From Aotearoamyces nothofagi (Eukaryota > Ascomycota > Leotiomycetes > Leotiales > Tympanidaceae), in assembly GCA_015345905.1 (NCBI GenBank), contig JADDTR010000003.1, forward strand, positions 248,001 to 312,000: DNA of 64,000 nucleotides, written 5' to 3'. Positions 12,032 to 23,092 of the stretch are shown here, piece after piece. The notes below the pieces were generated by a model, which was not told where the DNA came from, made no database searches, and saw nothing but the letters and a program-made list of their open reading frames with translations. Position numbers and translations under genes: made by a program. Positions within the stretch are counted from its first letter, which is position 1. The number at the start of each line of letters is the position of its first letter.

Positions 12032-13473
12032 TCATATTCCCCAGAACTCCGAGATCTGCTTCACGACCCACTTGGAGTTAGTGATTGGAAAATCATGCGC
12101 GGCGTCAATCTCCCTGAACTCGACCTTGTCTGCGCCAAGCAGCTCGACTGTATCAGCTTTTATCTCTGGCGCGATTATGATGGGATCCGAGAGGCCGATG
12201 AGGATCAGTGTCTTGCCCGACCGAAGGCCCAGGCGTGTCCACGAGGCGTTTTGACCTGTAATGGGCGCGAATCTTACCGACGACAGGAATGAGTGCACGA
12301 AGCCTGTGTGGTTAAAAACCTGCCACTTTACTGCAGAAGGAACGGTGATGTCAGGTCTCTTTTGGGATAGAGGAACCACGTTGGAAGAACTGGATGCATG
12401 TTAGTGCTCCTGACTTGAATCATTTGTCACGATGCTTGAAATGAAGAATAACTTACGCCTCTCCATCTCCTTTTACCTCTGCTTCGATTGCATCCCGAAC
12501 ATCGGTCTTCTTGTTCTCGTTGGCGTACATTGGGCCTGCAGCAAGTCTTTTCTTGGCCAGAAACAGCAAAACAGACTCGGGGATAATTCCTGTGGAGAAA
12601 ATAACTTTGCTGCGGCTGCTCATACGCTCAGGCCTCAATATACCAGATGGCGCAAGCAAGACCAAACTCTTCACCATCTTTGGGAAGTATCCTGTAAAGG
12701 CTGCTGCTATACCGCCGCCTAGAGAATATCCAATCAAGCTGAACCCTCCATCAGGTCCGCCAGTCCAAGACAGAGGCGACGAGGTGACTGCAAGGAGAAT
12801 CTGTGTAGAATACAAGCGCTCGTCATGCTCAAGGTCAGCAGACGAGTCACTATATCCCCTCCCAAATAAATCCTAGGATACCAAGTCAGCTCGTTCCACG
12901 TGACATGCCTGCACGAAGAGCCTGTACGAAGAAGATAACAAACTCAATCAGGAAAATATTGAAGGCGCAAGAAGAGAGGAAAGGAGGTAGAGTCTCTAGA
13001 TGTATAGCAATGAAAACGCACAAAAAGCATAACCCGACATCCACTATCCACGAGCCCCTGGGCAACGGCTCCAAGCGCTAGAGTTGGGGTCGTGATCCCG
13101 TGGATCAACAACACTTTCCTCCCGTCCTCAGGACCCCATTCATAAACTCTAACAGTTCCATACTATCCAGCTGTCAGCTCTATTCAAGGAAAGGTCTGAG
13201 AAGTATACTACGCACAGGGCTATCGACATCTCTTCCCCCAGGAAGCGTATCCGGCGGATACGGCAGCCCCGCGATCTCCGCCTGGGTCAAATAGGGAAGT
13301 AAGGTATCCCTCGGACTCCGTAAAATCCTGTTCTTCTTTGTGGTCCGCAAGGCGAGGCGGGATGCGCTGACGAGTGTCAGAGTGGTGAGGACGCTGGCCG
13401 TGACGACGAAGGCTGTGCTTCGTTCCTGGGTCGGGTTCAAGAGGCGGGCGACGGAGTCTAGGAGTTGAGACAT
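12032..13473 (-). CDS. Alpha/beta hydrolase, probably membrane-anchored lipase/esterase-like
   Basis: Minus-strand gene starting at 13473 (MSQLLDSVARLL). A hydrophobic segment near residues 20-40 (STAFVVTASVLTTLTLVSAS) looks like a signal anchor. Exon 2 gives VRVYEWGPEDGRKVLLIHGI, the strand leading to the oxyanion region. Exon 3 has FDLFGRGYSDSSADLEHDERLY and the nucleophile elbow GYSLGG (G-x-S-x-G). The last exon (from about 12390) supplies LILIGLSDPIIIAP with the acid residue and FREIDAAHDFP with the catalytic His. The Ser-Asp-His triad is therefore complete. Introns lie at about 13165-13204, 12877-13010 (acceptor chosen to give FDLFGRG) and 12391-12455; only the middle junction had several AG choices. 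Total about 400 residues. The substrate cannot be told from the sequence. Confidence 0.85.
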
Positions 13474-14109
13474 GATGGCGGGGAGATGGGAAATAATTTG
13501 GCAGACCGTAAGGAGAGTAAGAAGAAATTATGAGATTAAATGCTGCGATTCTTGTTGGGTCTATTATTCTATTAACTCGTAATGCTGAACTGTCAAATGT
13601 GTGTCTAGCGGAAGCTCGGCTATTGACGGAATCGGTCGCATGTCTGTCGACTTTCGACATCGTAACGTGATATGGATGGATTATAGTCCTTTGGCCAAGC
13701 CAATCCAACGTAGAAGTGCTTACATCTTTCGATATTGCTATTCGTGAGTATGAGAATATAGCTCATAGGGCCTGGTTTTATAATACTTGTCCACTCAATA
13801 TAAGTAATATTAAGATCTATAATTAAGGCATTTTGGATATGATTCACCAGTAGGTGGACAATAATTCTGACGCCTATCTCGAGCCACCTCCAGTGGAAAA
13901 AGTCACAAAACCAGAGGGAGATCCTTTAGCTTACTAAATTGGTCCAGTAGTGATGGAATGTGTTCCTTACATGCCTGTTTATTCCCCCAGCTCGTAGTCC
14001 TCATCCCAGTGGATGTAAATCATGATACACCGGTGGAAGGTTGCACGTCCAATATGTGTAGCCGTGTTACATGCTGAAAACTATGTTAACTTTATAGCCT
14101 TATGTAGTA
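13474..14109. other. A/T-rich intergenic stretch, no gene seen
   Basis: About 640 bases upstream of the hydrolase gene. They should hold its promoter and the lost remainder of the MFS pseudogene. Frames here carry no recognisable domain. Confidence 0.35.
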
Positions 14110-14723
14110 TACTTTTCCTTGAGGCTTACACCGTGACTGTTGGTCGCTCGTACAGGAAGAAGACGTCAGCAATTGAAAGAGGCGCCAATGTTTCTACAGC
14201 TCTTGAGACAAAGCCCATGGTGATCTTAGAAGCCAAGAATCTGTCATGGCTGTACGAGCAATCGGCCTAGATGGTAGAGCCAAAATACAGGACATAGCTG
14301 ATCAGATAAAAATGCCATCGTTCATATTTGTTGGGACGCATCCATATCATATTCCGATTCTTGGCGCAGGGCAGTCGTACAGAAGAAGTATGCTGTTTGA
14401 GAGATGGCTCCATTAATCTCTGTAGCTCTCCAGTTAGGAAATAATTTTATCGCTGTCTCTACAATAACAATTGTTGGTCCAGCCGCGAAGAGACAGCACA
14501 TGAACATAGCAAGACAGATAATAAATCCAGGTAATTCTTAAAAAGCAGCCTCCTACGCCCGATTAGTCAACCAAGTAATGATATAAGAAGCAGGAGGGTC
14601 CACATACCAATCCAAGGGATCCTTAGGGCCAGAGGAGGATGTCAGAATAAGTATTATTTCATTTATATGTTCAGGGCAATTTAGAAGACTCCCTAGAGTG
14701 ATCACAACTTCGGCAGGGTGCAT
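14110..14723 (-). pseudogene. MFS transporter pseudogene, N-terminal part only
   Basis: Fragments of a drug/siderophore-type major facilitator are readable on the minus strand. They are SSSGPKDPLDW near the start (the usual D-P-x-N/D-W just before TM1), then GPTIVIVETAIKLFP, EINGAISQTAYFFCTTAL, and after a change of frame SKITMGFVSRAVETLAPLS followed by IADVFFLYER. These are in the order of TM1 to TM4 of a normal 12-TM protein. A GT-AG intron after the DPLDW segment (about 14535-14600) is still visible. At least two frame changes and two in-frame stops separate the pieces, and the last eight helices are absent, so it cannot encode a working transporter. It lies 167 bases behind the SDR gene on the same strand. 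This is a decayed host gene, not a mobile element. Confidence 0.75.
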
Positions 14724-14889
14724 TCTTGGAAGAGTCTACGTCAAGGCCTCTAATAAGAACGAGAGGAAACAGTGGAACTGCTATAAAATGATTTATTGGG
14801 AACAATTTTCCCTGTAGGAATAGAATTTAGCCAGCAAGATTCAGTTGTGGCTATAAAATCTATAGTGTCTTTAAAAGGTATATATGGAC

Positions 14890-15834
14890 CTACAACGAGA
14901 AACCTGCATCAATCACAGCATTCGCTCCTGTGACAGTCCTGCTTCTTGCAAAGCATAAGACTTGCGCAGCGACATCCTACATATTGGAATTAGTATTTAA
15001 CAACCATAAACTGTAACAACTTGCTTAACATACCTCTACCGTGGCGAATTTCTTCAGCTTCGTCTTTGCCAGGGACGCATCCAACTTCTCCTGCCCGAAC
15101 TTCAAGCCCCACTCCTAACACGAAGGTGAGATTCAAACTTGAAGCCTAGGGTAGTATAAGATACGTACGGTCATAAGCACACCAGGAGCTACCGAATTAA
15201 CCCGAATCTTCGGTGCAGCAATAATAGCCAGACCTTTCACTAGATGTATCTGTGCTGCTTTCGTCACCGCATATGCCTGTCTCCTGTCAGTCCCCATGCG
15301 CCCAAAACCAGCTCCCAAACTCAATCGACCTACCAGAGAGCTTCCACTCGGCACAACACCGGCCAACGAAGCAGTAGTAATAAATGCACCTTCTGTCTCA
15401 TCAAGATACTTCCTCGCAGCATGCATCAAAAATAGATGACTTTTGACGTTCATATTATAACAACGATCCCAATCGTCTTCGTTCACATTATCATCCAGAT
15501 CCAAGAAATCTCGCATTTGCGTCCAGCCACCGTTTGAGAAGACGATATCGAGTTTGCCCATTGTTGCAACAGCTTCTTCCACGAGGCGGAAAATGGCAGT
15601 GCGGCTTGTTAGGTCGGCTTTGATAGACATGAAGTTGGTTTGCTTTGATTCTTGGCCAGCAGTGACGGACAACGGAGAGAGTTGCTCAAGCTCTTGGATT
15701 AGAGAGTCGGCGCGTGTGCTGTTGGAGGAGTAGTTTATCACCACTCGAATGCCTGTTGAGGCGAAGAGACGAGCCGTCGCTGCTCCAAGGCCGGCTGAGC
15801 CAGCGGTGATAAGGGCAACTAAGGGAGAAGACAT
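14890..15834 (-). CDS. Short-chain dehydrogenase/reductase (classical SDR)
   Basis: NAD(P)-dependent oxidoreductase with a Rossmann fold. The start MSSPLVALITAGSAGLGAA carries the cofactor motif (T-A-G-x3-G-x-G variant of TGxxxGxG). FSNGGWTQMRDFLDL corresponds to the NNAG region, here SNGG. ITTASLAGVVPSGSSL holds the catalytic Ser region, and YAVTK gives the Tyr-Lys pair; IRVNSVAPG follows. Exon 2 (EWGLKFGQEKLDASLAK...) and exon 3 (DVAAQVLCFARSRTVTGANA, ending VIDAGFSL) complete the fold, with introns at about 15118-15171 and 14980-15031. Total length is about 280 residues. The gene is head-to-head with the monooxygenase-decarboxylase fusion (512 bases apart), which suggests co-regulation in one pathway. 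The SNGG variant in place of NNAG is uncommon but known in fungal SDRs. Substrate unknown. Confidence 0.9.
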
Positions 15835-16345
15835 AACTGTTTGAGGCTCTTGGGAAATGGGAAAACGATCCCTGTGATGTTATTTCTATATCTGCATTGA
15901 GCACAGTGAGCAACTGCTAGAAGTATCAGTGTGCGGATAAATTCGGACTGTCCGACAAGGCTACGAGGTTGCGATTTGCGATGTCGCTCTTTCCGCCTCG
16001 TCACGTGTAGGCCTAAATAGGCCAAGATCGCCCCTCTCTTGATAAGCGACCGCGTATCGTCCGGCCCCTCCCCCACATCGGAACGACCCCACACTGACGA
16101 AGATCCTCAAGCTCAGGGCGCTGCTTTGTGGGGGAATCCCTAGAATGGATTACACATATCGTCTGGCATCTACGGAATGAGGAGGAGCTTGGCTGTAGGT
16201 CGCTACTTTAGATGTAGTATGCGGGAAACGAGCGCGGAGTGCCGGAGTGTTGTCTCTGGAGCAGACCTGGTAGATTCGGGGTATAAGTCTGCAACTCTGA
16301 AGTTTTCTCTTGAATATTCGTGCCTATCTTCTTGTTATTGCAATC
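15835..16345. promoter_or_regulatory. Shared divergent promoter of the SDR / monooxygenase pair
   Basis: The 511 bases between the two start codons hold both promoters. A perfect E-box-like palindrome CACGTG lies at about 16002-16007, and a C/G-rich block near 16055-16085 contains CCCCTCCCCC. No upstream coding exon was found. The ATG at 16346 is the first in-frame ATG of the fusion gene. Confidence 0.45.
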
Positions 16346-18723
16346 ATGAAGTTCCTACCTACTGCTCTGGCGAGTGCGTCGAATGGCCTCAATGGCCATA
16401 CCCCGACTGACGACAAGCCCAGCGAAGAGGCTGCCGGACCGCTGAAAGTGGCCATTGTAGGTGCTGGTATTGGTGGCTTGATGGCTGGTATTGGTCTTCA
16501 ACGAAGTGGCCATAAAGTTTCTGTAAGAGTTATCATATGGCTCTTGGCCTTTCGATAGGATAGTAGACTGACATATTTATAGCTTTACGAACAATCACAA
16601 TTCGCAGACGAACTTGGAGCCGCACTCCATCTTGCGCCTAATGCGAACGGTATTCTACGCCGATATGGGATAATTGCAGAAGCCCATGGTGCTGTTAAAA
16701 TGCAAGCTCTCGCGGAGTACACCGACAAACTTGATGTCATAAAGAAGGTTGATCTGAAGGAGCCTAACAAGCTTTGGCAGCATCCCTGGGAACTGGTGCA
16801 CAGAGTCCGCCTCCATGAACAACTAAAGAAAACTGCCAGCGCAGCTGGAGCGGTGTTGAATCTTTCTTCAAAAGTCGTGGAAGTCAACCCAGATACAGCC
16901 ACTCTCACATTTGAGAATGGCGAAACTGTTGAAGCTGATGTGATACTTGGTGCAGACGGTATCTACGTATGTATAAGGCTTTGATGTAGAAAATATATCC
17001 TACTGACCTGGTGACGAATAGTCAAACACGCGAAAGGCGGTAACAGGCCATCCGACAACCTTGTTTTCATCTGGTAAAGCTGCGTTCCGCTTCCTCATTC
17101 CAAGGTCAGTACTTGAAGCAGACCCGATTACTGCACCCTTGGTTGCAAACAAAGACGAGCTAGCAATATGGTACGCATCTGATCGTCGAGTTGTCATGTA
17201 CCCGTGCGATAATAATACTCTGTTGAATTTTGTTTGCATCCATCCTGAGAATGTGACACACGAATCCACCGATGGCAGTGGCGAGAGTAAGTTGAGGTCT
17301 CTCGAATAAAAGAGTATTAAAAGAGACTGATTTTGCTAGAATGGAACAAGAGAGCAACTCTACCACAACTGCTGAAAGTCTATGAGAATTTTGCTCCAGC
17401 CGTTACTACTCTTCTTGGAAAGGCCGATCCCGAATCTCTGAAAGTATGGAAACTGCTAGATATGGAGGTTTTACCAACATGGACTAAAGGAAAGCTGGCA
17501 TTACTCGGTGATGCTGCACATCCTTTCTTACCTCGTAAGTTTCTTAAAAGTTATCTTATATACGCTAGTACTCACAGAAAGCGGCAGACCAAGGTCAGGG
17601 AGCCGGCGTTGCCATGGAAGATGCTGCAACTCTAGCTGTTGTCTTACCTCTTGGAACCTCACCAAAAGATATTCCAGAACGCCTGAAGCTCTACGAGAAG
17701 ATTCGATACGAACGCGCAAACGCCATTCAAGAGTTCTCCCGCCAAGCAGGCCAGGACTGGGTTGACGGGAAGCCGCAAGTCGATATGATGGCGTACACAG
17801 CCTACAACTTCGGCCACGACGAATGGGACAACTCGACAAAGGTATTCCAGGACTACCAACGCGCAAAACATCCGGGCCTATACTGGAGAATGCCGATTGC
17901 ATTTGGCCCAGCACCAGGACCACGACAGGACGCATACGGCAACCCACGCGCTTCGTTACAGCAGACGTTCAAAACGGCATCAGTAAAGTTCAAGACTTCG
18001 AGGACGTTCCTTCAGAATCTATTCCCGACATCCTCTTACTCGTTTAAATCTCCTGGCACTGTCGCCTATGCCAGTTTCTCCATCACTACGTTGGGAAATA
18101 TGACTTGGCTGGGAGGCGGAGGTTACAATCACTTTGGCCTATACATTCATGGTGTCCAGTATACAAAGAAGGATGGCAGCACGATCGATGGTACATACAT
18201 GCCTTTGCTATTCGAGAGCCTGGCAGATCCCATAGTCAGCGGTCGCGAGGAGCTCGGTATGCCCAAGTTGTTCTGCGAAATCGACATCGACGAAACAGAC
18301 AAGTCATACACAATGCAGGCTTCATGGCGTGGCGCCCAATTCGCCAAGATTGTGCTGGGGGGTCTCGAGACGTTCGATCCAAAGACCGAAGCTGGCACCA
18401 TTGGAGGAGAGGCAGATTATGGAATTCTCACGTACAAGTATATACCAGCTGTCGGCCGTGAAAACAGGGGAAAGGCCGATTGCCAGTATGCCGTCGTGGT
18501 ACCGCACTCAGAGGAGTCGAAAGTCGTGCCGTCGACGGTGACACACGTGCGGAAGAGTGAGAAGCCATCTATTGCATTTGATGGGGGGGATTGGAAGACG
18601 CTACCTACGTTGCACCATGTGACTTCAACGCTTGCGAACATACCGATATATGAGATTATTGCAGGGAAGGTTGTAGAGGGTACGGGTGTCCCAGACGTAT
18701 CCAGTGCTCGTCCTATTGAATAG
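16346..18723 (+). CDS. FAD-dependent monooxygenase fused to acetoacetate decarboxylase-fold domain
   Basis: The N-terminal half (to about residue 430) is a group A flavin monooxygenase, salicylate-hydroxylase/UbiH type. It has VAIVGAGIGGLMAGIGLQRS (GxGxxG), HRVRLHEQL (R binding FAD), DVILGADGIYSNTRK (DG motif), and LLGDAAHPFLPHQGQGAG (GD motif) ending in VAMEDAATLA. The C-terminal half is an acetoacetate decarboxylase (ADC) fold: GNMTWLGGGGYNHFGLYIHG, YMPLLFESLADPIVSGREELG, MPKLFCEIDI, ASWRGAQFAKIVLGGL. The lysine in GMPKLF sits where ADC has its Schiff-base lysine; this is inference from remembered family alignment. Both halves share one uninterrupted last exon (about 17591-18723), so the fusion does not depend on a predicted splice. 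Four introns precede it, each with GT-AG ends and intact frame. Total length is about 720 residues. A plausible job is hydroxylation coupled to decarboxylation of a beta-keto or aromatic acid. Confidence 0.9.
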
Positions 18724-20604
18724 ACTGGAACTTGTTGCTCCTTCTGCAGTTGTGTACTTTACTGTTGCTTGAATCGCATTGATGAAGCCATCCGCTATAT
18801 GCCACAAACACTGGTAGTCTGTCTCAAAAATGATGAACCATGTGTTGTACAGAGACGATGTACGCAGCCTAATTCGTGATGAGTGTGTGGCTGTATAGGA
18901 ATATGAGCTGTCAAACAAATTCTAGTCATTCCCGCAGCGAGGAAGCCCCTGGCGACTATCATATTTCGAGACTCGGTAGAGCCAATAGGTTGATTCGGTG
19001 ATGATCTGCATATATTTGCCGTGGTCATCTCCAAGATGTGCTGTAGCCTCTGGTAGATGTACGGCGTGCAAGGTACGGCTGCCATCTTCGATGCGGTCTG
19101 CAGCAGGGCGCAAGGATGTGGCTACAATGGCAATGTACTCCTCCGTTGTGCTCGTACCTCGAACTCTGATCGAGAATCAATAGTCGTTTATGTAAGCTTT
19201 TAAGTCAGACCAGGTTGGCTTGGCTGGTCTTGCTCGGGCGGGGAGCTGGTCCGTCGAATCGCACCCTACCTTACGAGCGATACATGTAATACACAGGCAC
19301 GCGGGTGTGAACGTAAGCACAGAATACTGGAAAGACGGATTGCCTCATCGGTACAGACCTTAAAGTAGTGCAAGGTAGGTGGAAAGCTGTCGAGGTAACA
19401 TAGATATAAAGTTTACGTGGGCAAGGCCGCCTAGACGTTGCATTTGCGTCGTAAATGCCATTATATCATACCATATGGTGGCCCGTACCTCGTACCTGGA
19501 CGCCGCAGACCGAGCCCTAGTGGGGAGGTGAGGTATTGTTGCTCTCTTCCATCGTTTGTTAGGCCCAGAAAGAAGTGGTGATACTATTATAGTTCTGGCA
19601 GAGAGTCCTTCGCCTGGAACGATGCATTATCAGATACTCGTGCTTACTTGCTACGGTCGCATCTGGTGGATGCTGTCGAGGTGCAGTTTGAGTCCCGACA
19701 CTGTAGGCAGCAGCGATTAGTAGGAAGCATGCCGTGCAGTTAATGTCTGGTGCAGTACTGCTGCTGGAGGGTGTGTAGGCCACGGGCAGTGACGTGATGG
19801 AAGGACGGGAAGATGGGAAGATGGAGAGATGGATAGGCTGGCGGATAGGACGGAAGTTGCGAAAGAGATAGCCATAGGGGGGAGCAGGGCATGGAAAACG
19901 GCATGCTCGTTTTCCTCCTCTCGTCTTCCTCTGTATGATTTATAGCATGCTATTCGCACGAGTCAGATCTGCCACTGAGCTCGGATTTCCCATTGTAGCC
20001 CAATACCGTACAGGGAAATCCCAGTCCCGACTCCCTGTCCGCGCGTTTGCTGGCTCGTCTTCCCCTCCGTTCGCCAGCAGCTGCCAGTTTCCCTGTGGAA
20101 TGACGGGCAGCATCAGACGGGAGGAAGGACTTGCTACGGAGGCACAATAGACAGTAGTAGCAACACGCACTGTAGCCACATATTGTATGTAGTCGGTGGG
20201 AATGGCTAAATACAGTACGTAGGTGACTTGCTGCTTACTGCACCCGAGTGTCCTGGGCAACGGAGGTAATGAAGGTAGTGTAGAAGAGTTGGGAGTAGCT
20301 CTTGTTACTTACTGGCCGACTGTTGGGGCCCGAAGTAGCCGGGCACCTCGTCCCTGATATGTGAGGCGGTGATGTCCGTGTCGCGCGGCTGCACCCCTAG
20401 AATTGGTAGCTCGCACTGTGTGTGCTTAGTGGACGTGACGTGACGTATTCGATTGCTAGCGATCCGGACGTTGATGCGTCTAAAATCATACGAGAACGAG
20501 ATGGGGGAAGACGAGGTGGAAAGAGAGCGGAAGGGGAGGGGAGGGGCCACTGGTGCTCATGAACTTTGCTGCCCTTCAAACCGTCGTCGGTGTCTATATG
20601 TACT

Positions 20605-20681
20605 GTATGTATGTATGTACGTATGCATGCACTGTACAATGCAATACAATACAATACAATGCAATGCAATACAATACAACA
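20605..20681. repeat. Tetra- and pentanucleotide microsatellites
   Basis: A TATG-type tetranucleotide run (about 20605-20630) passes directly into an ACAAT/GCAAT pentanucleotide run of about nine units (about 20635-20680). Confidence 0.85.
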
Positions 20682-20874
20682 AGTGTCATTGTCATGGCTA
20701 CGCCGCCACAGGTAGGGTCCAGCTCTGTAGGTAAGGAATGCCTTACCCGCCGTGCCCCGAGCTCCGTCCCGCTTGGCAGTACTGTACTTTCTCGGTATCT
20801 GGGTACATCATCGCTCCGTGCCCGAGGACCCCTGGGGTGGTGTGCCCTACCTACCTTGGGTGTCGCTATCTGGC

Positions 20875-20971
20875 GAGTCTTCGAGGAGTCTTCGAGGAGT
20901 CTTCGAGGTTGGGAGCACAGTAAGGAGCACAGTAAGGACCACAGGATGGAGCACAGGAGGGAGCACAGCAG
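20875..20971. repeat. Two adjacent minisatellites (11-bp x3, 12-bp x5)
   Basis: Three perfect copies of GAGTCTTCGAG (20875-20907) are followed by five imperfect copies of GAGCACAGTAAG (20913-20971). Confidence 0.85.
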
Positions 20972-21356
20972 CACTGCGCATTAATGCTGCACAGACTTGG
21001 AGCTGAAGATAATACAGTAAGTGGGTTGTGTGTCGGCCTATACACACTACTCCATACGGTAGCACCTACTTGAAGGGTAATGGATGGATGCATATACTGT
21101 ACTGGTAGAGTGCCATATAACCCGACCCGACTGGCGCCTCCAGACGGTCTAGCCTAGGAGGGTCCCTGAGATGGCTGAGAAGGTAAGGTACGGCCAGGTA
21201 CAGTCAGATACAGTCAGGTACAGGGTAGTGCACAGGACAGTATACAGTACATTATACTGCAAATACCACCGGGACGGTCCCTAGGGAGGTAAGGCAGCAC
21301 CATAAAAAAACCCCGAGGCCACGCCTGGTTTCAGTGGTGGGAGGGAGAAGTGTTCT

Positions 21357-21398
21357 GTGTACCGTGTACTGTGTACCGTGTACTGTGTACCGTGTACC
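21357..21398. repeat. 14-bp tandem repeat x3
   Basis: The unit GTGTACCGTGTACT occurs three times (the last with one change). It is itself built from alternating GTGTACC and GTGTACT heptamers. Confidence 0.85.
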
Positions 21399-21777
21399 GC
21401 GAACCGTGAACGAACCGTGTCCTGTGTGCGCTACCACTTACTGTATTACTAAATGCCACCAGCCTTAGGCACAGTCCCTACCCTACCTACGGCTCTAGGG
21501 GGCCTATTTCCGCACACAATCCAATCACCATCAAATCAAGCATCCGCATCCGACCAGACCACAAGAGGCTACAGTATCGACAGGTCGCGCCCAGCCGGAC
21601 AGGACCTTGCCTACGTAACCCACCTTGCTCTACTCCGTATGTACAGACAGTGCTGTACAGTACTGACTGTACAGTACAGCAGCATGCCCTTGCTTCTGCC
21701 CATGCTGGAGTCAGCCCCGTTGGAAGCTGTACTTCACACCGTAGGTAGGTAGTACAGTATCCGTACAGTATCGGTAT

Positions 21778-21803
21778 CAGTACAGTACAGTACAGTACAG
21801 TAC
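21778..21803. repeat. (CAGTA)n pentanucleotide repeat
   Basis: Five head-to-tail CAGTA units. This is the longest local run of the TACAGTAC word that recurs through the island. Confidence 0.85.
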
Positions 21804-22170
21804 TCGTCACTGTTGGCAGCAGACTCCAGAGCCTGTCCAGAGCAGCCGACGCAGCTTGGATCCGCAGGTTGGGTAAGCGCACATCCCAGTGCGTTTGGCG
21901 CGTAGCGTTGCCAGGCCCTGCGCGTTTTCAGGTAAGAATTCGCTCAAGCCCGCCCACCACGGCCGTCCACGGCCGCCCATGTCCGCCCACGTCCGCCCAC
22001 CCACAGCGCCCGCCACGGCGCGCCAGGCTGAGCAGTTGCTGCATACCACAGCCTCCTGCAGCACACCCTGCGCTGGCCTGCCTCGCCACAGGTCCAGCAC
22101 CGGGTTCAGATCCAGATCACCCAAAGTTACCTTACCCAACCCTGGGGGTCGCAGGGCACGGTGGTCCGGC

Positions 22171-22275
22171 GCAGTACAGTACAGTAATGTACTTGGACTG
22201 TACTGTGCTGGACTGTACTGTGCTGTGCTGTGCGTGGTGTACGGCTGCTGTGCTGTGCTGTGCTGTGCTGTGCCA
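22171..22275. repeat. GTACA / CTGTG pentamer repeat block
   Basis: The block starts with CAGTA units. It passes through GGACTGTACTGTGCT twice, and ends in about five TGCTG units (about 22248-22273). Confidence 0.8.
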
Positions 22276-22336
22276 CTGTATTGTCCTTGTACTCGGTAGC
22301 CAGAGGGGTGTCGTCGAGAGCTCTACCCACTGGCCA

Positions 22337-22396
22337 CCCAGCTCCATCCAGCTCCAGCTCCAGCTCCAGCTCCTGCTCCTGCTCCAGCTCCTGCTG
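22337..22396. repeat. (CCAGCT)n / CTC-rich hexamer repeat
   Basis: About ten CAGCTC/CTGCTC hexamers in tandem. They give long Gln/Leu/Ser-only readings in all frames. Confidence 0.85.
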
Positions 22397-22741
22397 CGAA
22401 CTACAGTACTTGCCCACCTTGCTGCCTTGCCCACCTTGCCTACCTGAACCAAACTATTCCCACTCCACGCACTGCACTGCACCGCACCGCACTGCACCCA
22501 AGCGCTCCACGCTCCCTTGCACCGTGCCAGTTGCTGTTCGCAGAAAAGCCAGTCCTGGCGTCGGCACACCCTTCGCCCCCCCTCGCATCTCGTCCTGCAC
22601 ACCCCCGTGTCATGGCCCAGTTAGCCTAATCCGACTCTATTCCCACACCACTTGGGCACTACCCAAGGTACCGACCGACTCGTAACCGTACTGTGCCTCC
22701 CGCGAAAGGGCTCTAGTACAAGCACAGAAGTATGTACAGCC

Positions 22742-22800
22742 CTGGCGCTGGCGCTGGCACTGGCACAGGCACTGGCACTGGCACAGGCACAGGCACTGAC
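22742..22800. repeat. (TGGCAC/AGGCAC)n hexamer repeat
   Basis: About nine to ten hexamers of the TGGCGC/TGGCAC/AGGCAC type in tandem. Confidence 0.85.
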
Positions 22801-22910
22801 ACCTCAGGCCACCAGCTGCCACTGCACACACGGTGACACACACAGCAAAGAAGCTAAGCGAAAAGGAAAAAACGACGTTGCCGTAGACAGCGAGCGAGCG
22901 GTCGCCGTAG

Positions 22911-23092
22911 AGGGCTGGGCTGGCGGGCTGGGCTGGCAGGCTGGGCTGGCAGGCTGGGCTGTACGGTGCAGCAAGCAAGTGCTGTAGAGGGCCCGCAGCC
23001 ACCACTGGCCGGCCTGCCAAACCCACTGCCCAAGCCCGCCGAGGGCCTGCCAAACCCGCCGCCAAACCCACTGCCAAACCCGCCGCGCGCCC
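22911..23092. repeat. 13-bp GC-rich tandem repeats and CCAAACCCGCC units
   Basis: GGCAGGCTGGGCT-type units lie at 22911-22961. A second block of degenerate GCCAAACCCGCC/ACTGCC units lies at about 23014-23092. Confidence 0.75.

Noticed and set aside
13220-13708. 162-codon minus-strand frame over the hydrolase start
   Set aside because: It is a shadow of the real first exon of the alpha/beta hydrolase in another frame.
22132-22685. Overlapping frames of 150-190 codons on both strands
   Set aside because: They lie over TGCTG, CAGCTC and GTACA repeats, are composed of Cys/Leu/Gln/Ser runs, and have no domain, intron or conserved start.
20605-23092. Repeat arrays resembling CRISPR
   Set aside because: Units are head-to-tail without spacers, different from place to place, and the DNA is fungal nuclear.
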